Assembly (NCBI RefSeq): GCF_031143425.1
Contig: NC_090445.1
Span: forward strand, 823,582,817 to 823,646,816
Source of the DNA: Pleurodeles waltl
Taxonomy: Eukaryota > Chordata > Amphibia > Caudata > Salamandridae
Direction of reading: 5' to 3'
DNA: 64,000 bases
This document shows, one piece after another, positions 1-10,349 of this stretch. Within the stretch, counting starts at the first letter, position 1; every line of letters begins with the position of its first letter. The position numbers were made by a program, and so were the translations under genes. A model generated the notes under the pieces. It saw only the letters and a program-made list of their open reading frames with translations, did not search any database and had not been told where the DNA came from.

Positions 1-255
1 TTATATTCATGCACAATATTTGATTCTTTTAGTCTTTCAGCTGTTATTTTGTTTTTAATGTGCTTCACCTTGCGCCATTCACTTGATTCTCACGAGCATT
101 GTGTTCACGTTGCACATTGAGCACTTCTGTAACTTATATGTGATGCTGCCCTTGACTGTACATACATTTAAATGAATATTGCCAGAGATAACTATAACTG
201 ATGATTTTAAATGATTTGTTGACTTTAAAATGTTACGTTGCAATGACATTTTCTT
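1..255. other. Left-edge flank, nothing recognised
   Basis: AT-rich sequence with no coding potential or recognisable repeat end. A TTAA occurs near 226-229, which could be a degraded target site of the element that begins shortly after, but this cannot be shown from the window alone. Confidence 0.4.
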
Positions 256-268
256 CTAACTGTAACAT

Positions 269-597
269 GTGCCTTGGACGAGATCATCTCGTCCATGGCA
301 CAGGGGAACTTGGGGGCGCGCTAGCGCGCCCCCGTGCACCCCCTCTCCCCCCCCCCCAAGTCGGGGATGACCTTCCCCTTCCACCCCGACCCCCCCCTGT
401 GACATCAGCGCGCGCGCGCTAATTAGTCACAGGGGCCTCCCTCGTCGTGCTGGAAGCTCTGCTTCCAGCGCGATTGAAAAAGAAATGCAAAAGCATTTCT
501 CTTTCAATCACTTGGGAGGCCCGGAGGGGCTTCAAAGGGAAGGAAAAGTATTTCCTTCCCTTTGAAGTCTCTCCGAGGGTTTCAAAAGCCGGATTGC
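269..597 (+). repeat. Left palindrome-studded terminus of element A
   Basis: Successive short inverted repeats are visible: TGGACGAGATCATCTCGTCCA near 275-295, GGGGGCGCGCTAGCGCGCCC near 312-331, CTGGAAGCTCTGCTTCCAGC near 451-471, an imperfect hairpin at about 473-511 (GATTGAAAAAGAAATGC and its complement), and another at about 529-567 (CTTCAAAGGGAAGGAAA and its complement). The same series occurs inverted at the right end. Such a run of hairpins is far longer than the 13-20 bp ends of standard piggyBac elements. Confidence 0.65.
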
Positions 598-1142
598 TTG
601 CAGATTGGCAGAGTTTAGGTCAATCTGCCCCCAAGGGGGCAGAAACCACTAGGCACCGGGGATTTGTTTTTTGGCGCCAATGTCACGCAGAGGGAGCGGC
701 CCCGTAGGCAACGGTCGCTCCCGTTTGGGGGGCAAATTTATTTTCGGCCATTTCTGCCCCCCCCGGGGGCAGATCGGCCTATTGTTAGGCCGATCTGCCC
801 CCGGGGGGGCAGAAACCTATAGGCGCCAATGGAATTTTTTTTGTTTTTTTGTTTTTGTTTTTCTTTGTTTGTTTTTTTTAGAGATGGGGAGCGACCCATC
901 AGGCAAGAGTCGCTCCCCTGGGGGACAAATTGTATTTAGGCCATTTCTGCCCCCCTTGGGGGCAGATTGGCTGATTTTAGGTCAATCTACCCCCAAGGGG
1001 GCAGAAAGCACTAGGCACCGGGGATTTGTTTTTTGGCGCCAATGTCACGCAGGGGGAGCGACCCCGTAGGCAAGGGTCGCTCCCGGGGGGTGGGGGTTGG
1101 GGGGAGAAATTTATTTTAGGACATTTCTGCCCCCCCCTGGGG
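598..1142 (+). repeat. Left G/C-rich tandem array of element A
   Basis: Roughly 180-bp imperfect units, each with a 'CCCCCAAGGGGGCAGA' type hairpin, a GGCACCGGGGATTTG or related motif and a paired GAGCGACCC / GGGTCGCTCC block. The first and third units, starting near 631 and 990, are nearly identical over some 70 bases. Open frames across this array are by-products of its composition and are not genes. Confidence 0.65.
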
Positions 1143-2769
1143 CCGGCTGAGCTACAGGCCAAACACCACAGGTAGGCACCTTGCAAAAAACACCTCTGTT
1201 TTCTGTGAAAAAATATGTTGTGTCCACGTTGTGTTTTGGGGCATTTCCTTTTGTGGGCGCTAGGCCTACCCACAGAAGTGAGGTACCATTTTTATCCAGA
1301 GACTTAGGGGAACGCTGGGTGGAAGGAAATTTGTGGCTCCTCTCAGATTCCAGAACTTTCTGCCACAGAAATGTGAGGAACATGTGTATTTTTAGCCAAA
1401 TTTTGAGGTTTGCAAAGGATTCTGGGTAACAGAACCTGGTCCGAGCCCCGCAAGTCACCCCATCTTGGATTCCCCTAGGTCTCTAGTTTTCAGAAATGCA
1501 CAGGTTTGGTAGGTTTCCCTAGGTGCCGGCTGAGCTAGAGGCCAAAATCTACAGGTAGGCACTTCGCAAAAAAAACCTCTGTTTTCTTCCAAAAATTTGG
1601 ATGTGTCCACGTTGCGCTTTGGGGCGTTTCCTGTCGCGGGCGCTAGGCCTACCCACACAAGTGAGGTATCATTTTTATCGGGAGACTTGGGGGAACATAG
1701 ATTAGCAAAACAAGTGTTATTGCCCCTTGTCTTTCTCTACATTTTTTCCTTCCAAATATAGGAGAGTGTGTAAAAAAGACATCTATTTGAGAAATGCCCT
1801 GTAATTCACATGCTAGTTTGGTCACCCCGGAATTCAGATATGTGCAAATAACCACTGCTCCTCAACACCTTATCTTGTGCCCTTTTTGGAAATACAAAGG
1901 TTTTCTTGATAGCAATTTTTTACTCTTTATATTTCAGCAAATGAATTGCTGTATACCCGGTATAGACTGAAAACGCACGTCAGGGTGCAGCTCATTTATT
2001 GGCTCTGGGTTCCTTGGGTTCTTGATGAAACTACAAGCCCTATATATCCCCGCAACCAGAGGAGTCCAGCAGACGTAACGGTATATTGCTTTCGATAATC
2101 TGACATTGCAGGGAAAAGTTACAGAGTAAAACGTAGAGAAACATTTATGTTTTTTTCACCTCAATTTCAATATTTTTCTTTTTCAGTTGTTATTTTCTGT
2201 AGGAAACCCTTGTAGGATCTACACAAATGACCCCTTGCTGAATTCAGAATTTTGTCTACTTTTCAGAAATGTTTAGGTTTCTGGGATCCAGCATTGGTGT
2301 CATGCCCATTTCTGTCACTGACTGGAAGGAGGCTGAAAGCACAAAAAACTGCAAAAATGGGGTATGTCCCAGTAAAATGCCAAAATTGTGTTGAAAAATT
2401 AATTGGGTTTTCTGATTCAAGTCTGCCTGTTCCTGAAAGCTAGGAAGCTGCTGAGTTTAGCACCGCAAACCCTTTGTTGATGCCATTTTCAGGGGAAAAA
2501 CCACAAGCCTTCTTCTGCAGCCACTTTTTCAATTTTTTTTTAAAAAAAGGAAATTTTCACTGTATTTTGGCCAATTTCTTGGCCTCCTTCAAGGGAACCC
2601 ACAAAGTCTGGGTACCTCTAGAATCCCTAGGATGTTGGAAAAAAAGGACGCAAATTTGGCTTGGTTAGCTTATGTGGACAAAAAGTTATGAGGGCCTAAG
2701 CGCGAACTGCCCCAAATAGGCAAAAAAAGGCCTGGCACAGGAGGGGGAAAAGGCCTGGCAGCGAAGGGG
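1143..2769 (+). mobile_element. B-family TTAA element, copy B1
   Basis: It shares sequence with three other stretches in the window (inverted at 2903-5300 and 19189-21160, direct at 60541-62620). Diagnostic segments in order: CCGGCTGAGCTACAGGCC, GGCGCTAGGCCTACCCACA, a stretch with CTTTATATTTCAGCAAATGA, GAATTCAGAATTTTGTCTAC, and a terminus GGCAGCGAAGGGG ending exactly at TTAA (2770-2773). It has no coding capacity, so it is non-autonomous. TTAA targeting and the CCCCTT-type end suggest mobilisation by a piggyBac transposase (inference). The left boundary merges into the G/C-rich array and is approximate. Confidence 0.6.
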
Positions 2770-2773
2770 TTAA

Positions 2774-2902
2774 TCTTTGTTTTTTTTTTCAGTTAATTCT
2801 AGAAGAAGGGGTTTTGTAGTAAAAGCTAGTTAGTTGGTGAAAATCATCCAGAGTTAGATATACTAGAATTTTAATACTGACATCCTCAGACAAGTTTACA
2901 TG
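2774..2902. other. Spacer between two inverted B elements
   Basis: About 130 bp of AT-rich sequence separates the facing ends of B1 and B2. It is not repeated elsewhere in the window and shows no coding potential. It could be a remnant of the original target or an unrelated filler. Confidence 0.5.
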
Positions 2903-5300
2903 TTCGCTGCCAGGCCTTTTCCCCCTCCTGTGCCAGGCCTTTTTTTGCCTATTTGGGGCAGTTCGCGCTTAGGCCCTCATAACTTTTTGTCCACATAAGC
3001 TAACCAAGCCAAATTTGCGTCCTTTTTTCCCAACATCCTAGGGATTCTAGAGGTACCCAGACTTTGTGGGTTCCCTTGAAGGAGGCCAAGAAATTGGCCA
3101 AAATACAGTGAAAATTTCGTTTTTTTTTTTAAAAATGGAAAAAGTGGCTGCAGAAGACGGCTTGTGGATTTCCCCCTGAACATGGCATCAACAAAGGGTT
3201 TGTAGTGCTAAACTCAGCAGCTTCCTAGCTTTCAGGAACAGGCAGACTTGAATCAGAAAACCCAATTTTTCAACACAATTTTGGCATTTTACTGGGGCAT
3301 ACCCCATTTTTGCAATTTTTTGTGCTTTCAGCCTCCTTCCAGTCAGTGACAGGAATGGGCATGAAACCAATGCTGGATCCCAGAAACCTAACCATTTCTG
3401 AAAAGTAGACAAAATTCTGAATTCAGCAAGGGGTCATTTGTGTAGATCCTACAAGGGTTTCCTACAGAAAATAACAGCTGAAAAAGAAAAATATTGAAAT
3501 TGAGGTGAAAAAAACATCAATTTTTCTCGACTTTTTACTCTGTAACTTTTCCCTGCAATGTCAGATTATGGAAAGCAATATACCGTTACGTCTGCTGGAC
3601 TCCTCCGGTTGCGGAGATATATAGGGCTTGTAGGTTCATCAAGAACCCGAGGAACCCAGAGCCAATAAATGAGCTGCACCCTGCAGTGCGTTTTCATTCT
3701 ATACCGGGTATACAGCAATTCATTTGCTGAAATATAAAGAGTAAAAAATTGCTATCAAGAAAACCTTTGCATTTCCAAAAAGGGCACAAGATAAGGTGCT
3801 GAGGAGCAGTGGTTATTTGCACATCTCTGAATTCCGGGGTGACCATACAAGCATGTGAATTATAGGGAATTTCTCAAATAGATGTCTTTTTTACACACTC
3901 TCCTATATTTGGAAGGACAAAATGTAGAGAAAGACAAGGGGCAATAGCACTTGTTTTGCTAATCTATGTTCCCCCAAGTCTCCCGATAAAAATGATACCT
4001 CACTTGTGTGGGTAGGCCTAGCGCCCGCGACAGGAAACGCCCCAAAGCGCAACGTGGACACATCCAAAATTTTGGGAGAAAACAGAGGTGTTTTTTTGCG
4101 AAGTGCCTACCTGTAGATTTTGGCCTCTAGCTCAGCCGGCACCTAGGGAAACCGACCAAACCTGTGCATTTCTGAAAACTAGAGACCTAGGGGAATCCAA
4201 GGAGGGGTGACTTGCGGGGCTCGGACCAGGTTCTGTTACCCAGAATCCTTTGCAAACCTCAAAATTTGGCTAAAAAAACACATGTTCCTCACATTTCTGT
4301 TGCAGAAAGTTCTGGAATCTGAGAGGAGCTACAAATTTCCTTCCACCCAGCGTTCCCCCAAGTCTCCTGATAAAAATGATACCTCACTTGCGTGGGTAGG
4401 CCTAGCGCCGGCGACAGGAAACAGCCCAAAGCGCAACGTGGACACATCCTAAATTTTGGAAAAAAACAGAGGTGTTTTTTGCGAAGTGCCTACCTGTAGA
4501 TTTTGGCCTTTTGCTCAGCCGGCACCTAGGGAAACCTACCAAACCTGTGCATTTCTGAAAACTAGAGACCTAGGGGAATCCAAGGAGGGGTGACTTGCGG
4601 GGCTCGGACCAGGTTCTGTTACCCAGAATCCTTTGCAAACCTCAAAATTTGGCTAAAAAAACAAGTTTTCCTCACATTTCTGTGGCAAAAAGTTCTGGAA
4701 TCTGAGAGGAGCTACAAATTTCCTTCCACCCAGCGTTCCCCCAAGTCTCCCGATAAAAATGATACCTCACTTGCGTGGGTAGGCCTAGCGCCGGCGACAG
4801 GAAACACCCCAAAGCGCAACGTGGACACATCCTAAATTTTGGGAAAAAACAGAGGTGTTTTTTGCGAAGTGCCTACCTGTAGATTTTGGCCTCTAGCTCA
4901 GCCGGCACCTAGGGAAACCTACCAAACCTGTGCATTTCTGAAAACTAGAGACCTAGGGGAATCCAAGGAGGGGTGACTTGCGGGGCTCGGACCAGGTTCT
5001 GTTACCCAGAATCCTTTGCAAACCTCAAAATTTGGCTAAAAATACACGTTACTCACATTTCTGTGGCAGAAAGTTCTGGAATCTGAGAGGAGCCACAAAT
5101 TTCCTTCCACCCAGCGTTCCCCCAAGTCTCCCGATAAAAATGATACCTCACTTGTGTGGGTGGGCCAGGTGCCTGCAACAGAATAAGGCCCAAAACCTGA
5201 AGGGATAGAAGGGATAGTTGGGGGAGCCACGCAAGCCACACCTCCCTGGACTCCTTGGGGTGCCTATTTTTAAAAAATTTCTGGGTTTTGTAGGTTTCCC
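2903..5300 (-). mobile_element. B-family TTAA element, copy B2 (inverted relative to B1)
   Basis: Starts with TTCGCTGCCAGGCCTTTTCC, the complement of the B1 end, and follows the B1 order in reverse with only scattered differences. The outermost CCCC and the TTAA are replaced by TTTACATG, so the end is slightly eroded. It is longer than B1 because an internal ~383-bp unit is repeated (from about 3978). No protein is encoded; the 81-residue open frames in each unit are repeated artefacts of the array. Confidence 0.6.
3978..5160 (-). repeat. Tandem ~383-bp units inside B2
   Basis: The segment TGACTTGCGGGGCTCGGACC recurs at about 4207, 4590 and 4974, a period of 383-384 bp, with each unit almost identical to the next. 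Each unit contains CTCAGCCGGCACCTAGGGAA and GTGGGTAGGCCTAGCGCC. Other B copies hold one to two and a half units with periods near 355-390, so unit number varies between copies. Confidence 0.75.
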
Positions 5301-5945
5301 TACATGACAGCCGCGCCCTGGACCAAAAACATAGGTGGGCCCTCCCCCCCAAAACACAGGCATTTTTGAAATATATCACTTTGATGTGTGCACATACGTC
5401 CGTGATGTGCCAAACACTAAAATTGTGAAAAGAAACACACTTAGGTTATGTGAAGAAGACCCCTCACCCACCAACCAAGTTGGTGTCATGCTTCATCATC
5501 AGGGTCCCACCCGAGGCACCTAGTGTGTCACATGTGTGCTGCGACGCCTGATTACAGCGGAGCAGGTTTTGTCTTTTTTTACAACACATACTGGTTGGAT
5601 TTGGCACAAGGGTGAGTGATGGTTCAGTGGATCAAATTTTATTAACAAGAGATTTCACAAAAATGAAATGCACTGCTAATAACTGAAAGGCAAAAAAGTG
5701 AACCAATGACTCGCAGCTCGTGAGCTGTAAAGCCGCGACAAGGCACCAACCGCTTTACAGGCCATTCACACACCTTTCATACATGACACGCACAAGACCA
5801 TTCACACCGCCAGCCACGGGCCCAGCACATTACAACACTCACATCGACAGACCGCGCCACTCAAGGGCCCATCACTTACATACGCCCACATGCCTGATAC
5901 AAGAATCACACCAGCTGATGGGAGTGTGGACTGCCGTTCGGCTGG
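5301..5945. other. Non-coding stretch between B2 and the transposase gene
   Basis: The first ~100 bases may be a diverged continuation of B2. The rest (about 5400-5945) shows no recognisable gene or repeat. It lies downstream of the transposase, so it is probably part of the interior of element A. Confidence 0.4.
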
Positions 5946-6118
5946 CACCGCCAGCCAAGCGCCACCCCAAGCACACTGCCAGCCAAGCGCCACCCCACGC
6001 ACACCGCCAGCCAAGCGCCACCCCACGCACACCGCCAGCCAAGCGCCACCCCACGCATACCACCAGCCAAGCGCCACCCCACGCACACCGCCAGCCAAGC
6101 GCCACCCCACGAACACCG
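5946..6118. repeat. 28-bp minisatellite
   Basis: About six head-to-tail copies of a 28-bp unit that includes GCCAGCCAAGCGCCACCCCA, with starts near 5946, 5974, 6002, 6030, 6058 and 6086 and only one or two changes per unit. It lies immediately beyond the polyadenylation signal of the transposase gene. Long open frames on both strands here result from the repeat having no stops. Confidence 0.85.
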
Positions 6119-6130
6119 CAATCACTTTTT

Positions 6131-6136
6131 TTTATT
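6131..6136 (-). promoter_or_regulatory. Polyadenylation signal of the piggyBac transposase
   Basis: AATAAA on the minus strand, about 125 bases past the transposase stop codon, a normal distance for a compact transposon 3' UTR. Confidence 0.5.
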
Positions 6137-6261
6137 TATAAACAACAAAGAAACTACTAATTATAAAATAAGCACAAAACTACAAACACAAAAGCTCTAA
6201 CTAAATACACAACAGATGCCAACCGTGAAACATATGAAAATATAAAACAGACAGCTTACGC

Positions 6262-8053
6262 TCAAGGTATTTCCCAGAATTTTTTTTGGGTATGGTAACT
6301 TCTGTAACAGCCGGGAACACACAGGCCAGGCTTTGAAGGGCATTCGGGGCAGTACATCCGGCTCTCCCTCCGGATTAATCTCCGGGCACATACTCTACAT
6401 TTCTTTGTGGGCATGTCTTTTTTGGGAGTGGGAGGAATGTGATCTGGAAAGTGCTGATCTTTCAATCTAGCCACATCCTCCACCACTTCTACTCTAGGAA
6501 CTCTTGCCGGTTCCACCACAATAAGGCTTTCTATCACCGACTCCTGAAATTTAACAAATGTCATCCTTGACTCGGGTGAACAATCCTTGTATACAATAAA
6601 GGCATTAAAAGTTGCCAAATGAAATAAATGTAGGGCCAACTTTTTATACCACACATATGACTTACGAAGAGCAGTGTAAGGTTCTAACCTCTGATCTACT
6701 CTATCAACACCACCCATGTGCCTATTGTAGTCCAAAATGCACGCAGGTTTGCGCACTTCCGCAACCTGACCCCAAACAGCCACAGGGGAAGTACTCTCAT
6801 CATGGATGGTCGATAGCATGTACACATCCCTCCTGTCTGAAAATTTCAGAGCTAGCAGCTCATTATTCCGCAAGGCACTGCACTGTCCCCTCTCAAGTTT
6901 TTTACAGACAAGCTCCCTTGGATAGCCTTTCCGGTTAGAATGGATTGTGCCACAAGCAACAGTGTCCACCCTGAACAACTCCTTGAACAACTGCACTCCA
7001 GTGTAGAAATTATCTACGTACAAATGGTGACCTTTGTTAAACAGCCGTCTATCAAGTTCCCACACAATTTTTTCGCTAACTCCAAAAGTGGCCGGACAAC
7101 CAGGAGGGTCAATACTGGAATCCCTACCAGTGTAGACCCGGAAATTATACACATATCCTGTACTGCTTTCTGACAGCAGATACAATTTAATCCCATACCG
7201 TGTCCTCTTACTAGGAATGTACTGCTTAAAAACTAAACGCCCCTTGAAAAGGACCAAAGACTCGTCCACACTTATCTCTTTGCCTGGGACATAGACCTCT
7301 GAAAACCGATCCACAAAATGATCAAGGACAGGCCTAATCTTAAAAAGGCGGTCACAATCGGGGTGATCTCGTGGCAAGGCTAAAGCATTGTCTACAAAAT
7401 GCAGCATACGAAGAACAAGCAAATACCGATTACGTGTCATAGTTGCAGGAAATATAGCAGTTGCCATCAAGGGACTAGTAGACCAATAAGAAGCCAGTGA
7501 CGGCTTCCTGATCAACCCCATCAAAAAAGACAAACCTAAAAACCTTTTAATCTCTTCCAGATATGTGGGAACACAATGAGTAGCTCTAGACTGAGGCTTA
7601 AGTCTGGCAGCGTTGTCCCGCAAATATTGCTCTGCATACACATTTGTCTGCTCCATAATCTCTTCCAAAAATACATCGTCCATAAACAAGTGAAAGAAAT
7701 GGACAGGCAGAAAGTTTTCCGTATTAACTCTACACCCTGGGAGACCAGTAAATGCAGGTAACTGGCTGCTCCATGTTTGGGGCAATCCAGGTGTCAGGTC
7801 TTCCAATGGGAAACCCTGCAGCCCCAGGCTGCTGCACTCTTGGCACATCAATGTCCTCCTCTAACACAGGCCCTTCATCTGCACTGAGAGTAGCTTCCTC
7901 ATCAGAAGAATACTCTTGGACAGAAAACTCACTTCCAGAATCTCCTGCTTCCTCCTCTGCCTCAGATGCAGAGTCAGTGTCGTAATCATGGTCTGAAGAC
8001 GACTCAAAGAGCATGCGAACAACCTGCTGAGCGGTCACTTTGCGGCTAGCCAT
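6262..8053 (-). pseudogene. piggyBac-family transposase, nearly complete, one frameshift
   Basis: piggyBac enzymes excise and integrate transposons at TTAA without leaving scars. The reading starts at MASRKVTAQQ (8053), followed by a strongly acidic stretch (rich in SD/EE) typical of piggyBac N termini. The frame shifts by one base near 7758-7770: the first ~96 codons lie in one frame, the remaining ~500 in another. In the longer frame, which opens at 7851, the catalytic aspartates appear as SVDES (D196), YVDNFYTG (D280) and MGGVDRVDQ (D383), matching the DDD triad. The C terminus has the cysteine-rich zinc-binding domain (CRVCARRL ... CPECPS ... CVPGC ... H) and ends at 6262. About 596 residues without the frameshift, the usual family length. 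A polyadenylation signal follows the stop. All catalytic and zinc residues I looked for are present, so inactivation is recent. Domesticated genes of this family exist, but the frameshift and flanking termini argue for a transposon. Confidence 0.9.
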
Positions 8054-8525
8054 GATCCTAACAACAAATGGATTGCCAACAACAACTAGCACTAAAATAA
8101 GTAATAAACAAAGTGTAGCTTTATCACAAAGAGTTATGTACTACAAAAAACTATACCACACAGTTGCCTGAAATAGCTACTCACCAAGCAACTACTCTGC
8201 AATCACCAATGATATCCCACTAAAAAGAAAAAAGCAATTTAGACATATGACAACACAAACACCACTGTGCTCAAATCTAAGGACAATGTCAAACACACAA
8301 TACTGCATTTAGTACACCACCTACAAACATGTCAACAATACTCCTTTGGAGTAAATTGCGTTCACTTACCTAAAACATGCAACTATGCAAACCACAGGAC
8401 AACTACTGCCAAAACCGCAAAGATCCACAGCAAAGGAAGCAAAAGCGTTGAACTAGAAGAAAAAGAAGAAATAAATTGTTATAATCACAAATACAAATAC
8501 TTTGCCAGTTGACAAACACCCCACC
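8054..8525 (-). other. 5' flank of the transposase gene
   Basis: AT-rich, non-coding sequence between the transposase start and the right G/C-rich array. By position it should contain the transposase promoter, but I see no convincing TATA or other core element. Confidence 0.35.
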
Positions 8526-9480
8526 ACCAAGAACTTAGAAGTTGTCCCTGGTACCTAAGTGGATCCTGCCCCCCTCGGGGTAGATGGGCGTAAAAGAATT
8601 GGCCAATCTGACCCCAAGGGGGGCAGAAATGGGCAACACCTCTGTGCCCCCTTTCAGGGGGCGACCCTTCCCCAAGGGGGCACCCCCAGCACAACACAAA
8701 ACAAAAAAATCCCTGCCGTATTGGTGGTCTCTGCCCTCCTTGGGGGCAGATGGCCCTACAAAATTACGGGCAGAGATGGGCAATACAAATTTTCCCCACC
8801 TTAGGGGGGCTACCGTTGCCCAAGGGGTGCCCCCAAACACACACCAAACACAATCCCTGGCACCTAGTGTGCTTCCACCCCCCCCGGGGCCAGATCGTCC
8901 AAAAAATGGCTGGTCTGCCATCGGGGGGGCGAAACAGAAAAAAAAAGCTCCCCAGGGGAGCGACCCTTGCCACAGGAGTTGCCCCCAAAATAAACAATAA
9001 AAACAAAATCCCTGGTGTCTAGTGGTTTTCGCCCCCCCCCCCCGGGGGCAGATCCGCCAAAAAATCAGCAGATCTGCCCCCAGGGGGGGGCGAAATACAA
9101 ATAAAAATTGCCCCCGGGGGGGGCGACCCTTGCCCAAGGGGTCGCCCCCAAAAACACACATAAACAAAGATATCCCTGGGGTCTAGTGGTTTTCGCCCCC
9201 CCTGGGGGCAGATCCACCGAAAAAACTGCGGATCTGCCCCCAGGGGGGGGGGGCAAAATACTAATAAAAATTGCCCCCGGGGGGGGCGACCCCTGCCCAA
9301 GGGTCGCCCCCAAAAACAAACATAAAAAAATATATCCCTGGTGTCTAGTGGTTTTCGCCCCCCCCCCCTGGGGGCAGATCCGCCGAAAAATCGGCGGATC
9401 TGCCCCCAGGGGGTGGCGAAATCCAAATGCCCAAGGGGTCGCCCCCAAATTTAGGCACAAAGAAAATCCCTGGTGGCTAG
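8526..9480 (-). repeat. Right G/C-rich tandem array of element A
   Basis: Six to seven units, 140-170 bp each, starting with variants of ATCCCTGGTGTCTAGTGG near 8536, 8708, 8850, 9008, 9171, 9331 and 9467. Each has a hairpin such as GGGGGCAGATCCGCC / GGCGGATCTGCCCCC and a second block GGGGCGACCCTTGCCCAAGG. Runs of G and C of 6-10 bases are frequent. It mirrors the array at 598-1142. Overlapping open frames on both strands reflect composition and are not genes. Confidence 0.75.
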
Positions 9481-9484
9481 TGGA

Positions 9485-9935
9485 GATTCCTGCTCCACGA
9501 TCGCGGGCCCTGCCCGCGATCGTGGAGCAGGAATCTTGAGAAAACAGACACAGGGGGAAAGGAAAAACCCTTTCCTTTCCCCCCATGTCTGTTTTCTCAA
9601 CCCCCCCGCCCCCCAAAAACAGAGAGGACTCACCTGTGAGCTCCTGCTCCGAAGACGCGCTGGAAGCAAATGGCTTCCAGCGCGCCGGCAACACTAGATG
9701 ACGTCAGCGCGCTGCGCGCGCACTGACGTCATCGGATTGCCGTGGGGGGGGGCGGGGGTGGAAGGGGAAGGTCTTCCCCTTCCATCCCCGCCTGGGGGGG
9801 GAAGGGGAGTGCACGGGGGGGGGGCGCGCTAGCGCGCCCCCAAGTTCCCCTGTGCCTAGGACGAGATGATCTCGTCCAAGGCACAGGGGAACTGTAGCCT
9901 TGGACGAGATCATCTCGTCCAAGGCACAGAAGGGG
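9485..9935 (-). repeat. Right palindrome-studded terminus of element A
   Basis: Contains a perfect 24-bp inverted repeat with a 3-base loop (9485-9508 / 9512-9535), a near-perfect ~29-bp hairpin (9536-9600, arms beginning TTGAGAAAACAGACA), a GCGCGCTGGAAGC hairpin (near 9655-9686), a TGACGTCAGCGCGC palindrome near 9699-9731, a GGCGCGCTAGCGCGCC palindrome near 9824, and two copies of the GACGAGATNATCTCGTC palindrome (near 9858 and 9902). It ends AGAAGGGG at TTAA 9936-9939. Confidence 0.75.
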
Positions 9936-9939
9936 TTAA

Positions 9940-10046
9940 ACATAAAGTTTTCAGGTTTTTGTAGGCTGGACTGCACACAGGAGAGATTACTTATGAGTCC
10001 CTTGAGAGCCACTAGTATCTCATGAGCTACTCGTTGGAGACCCCTG
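9940..10046. mobile_element. hAT element right-end fragment
   Basis: Ends in GTTGGAGACCCCTG, the complement of the CAGGGGTCTCCAAC-type end seen in the complete element at 14861-15759, and carries the same 'GAGCTACT' subterminal motif. Element A therefore appears to have inserted next to or into an older hAT copy whose other end is not visible in the window. Confidence 0.5.
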
Positions 10047-10349
10047 AGTTTATTTAACGTAAAGTAATACTTTATTACCACATGTAAAGCCAAGCAAAGG
10101 CTGTGTGCAGCTGGGGGAATTTGCCAAAGGGCCTGGTCTGCAGTCAGGCTCTGCAGTCAAACCCTCACTCAAGCAGCCCTCCTCCTACCTGCAGTAAAGT
10201 CCTGCCAGGGGAGAATGGTTCCAAGCAACTATTGGCCTGGAGGACCCTGAGGACGTTTGCTTTTACAAAGAGAAGTAGATGTGTGTGGCCCTCCTCCCCA
10301 AGCCCATATTGGTACTGAACCTCATCTCCTGGGTCTGAAAAACATGATT

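Larger units (their letters stand above)
256..9935 (-). mobile_element. Composite piggyBac-type transposon locus (element A)
   Basis: Both ends carry the same modules in inverted order: a GTGCCTTGGACGAGATCATC hairpin, then a GGGGAACTTGGGGGCGCGC block, a pyrimidine-rich block, CpG-rich ACGTCA-like sequence, a 'GCTTCCAGCGCG' hairpin, longer hairpins, and tandem G/C-rich units. The right end terminates in AGAAGGGG directly against TTAA (9936-9939), the piggyBac-type target. The left end is degraded around 256-268. The only piggyBac transposase in the window lies between these ends. The ~9.7-kb size is well above ordinary piggyBac elements because of long subterminal arrays and two nested B elements. 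That it is one mobile unit is inference; a chance pairing of two related termini is the alternative. Confidence 0.55.

Noticed and set aside
3978..5160. CRISPR-like or regulated direct-repeat array
   Set aside because: The units are contiguous ~383-bp repeats with no spacers, in a eukaryotic transposon.
5720..6160. Histidine/proline-rich 146-codon frame and antisense frames
   Set aside because: Generated by the 28-bp minisatellite, whose unit lacks stop codons in several frames.
6262..8053. Domesticated piggyBac-derived host gene
   Set aside because: The frame is interrupted by a frameshift and lies between transposon-type termini; a domesticated gene would be expected to keep an open frame.
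8535..9694. Multiple 130-210-codon open frames on both strands
   Set aside because: They follow the G/C-rich tandem array (glycine/proline-rich products in all frames) and disappear outside it.
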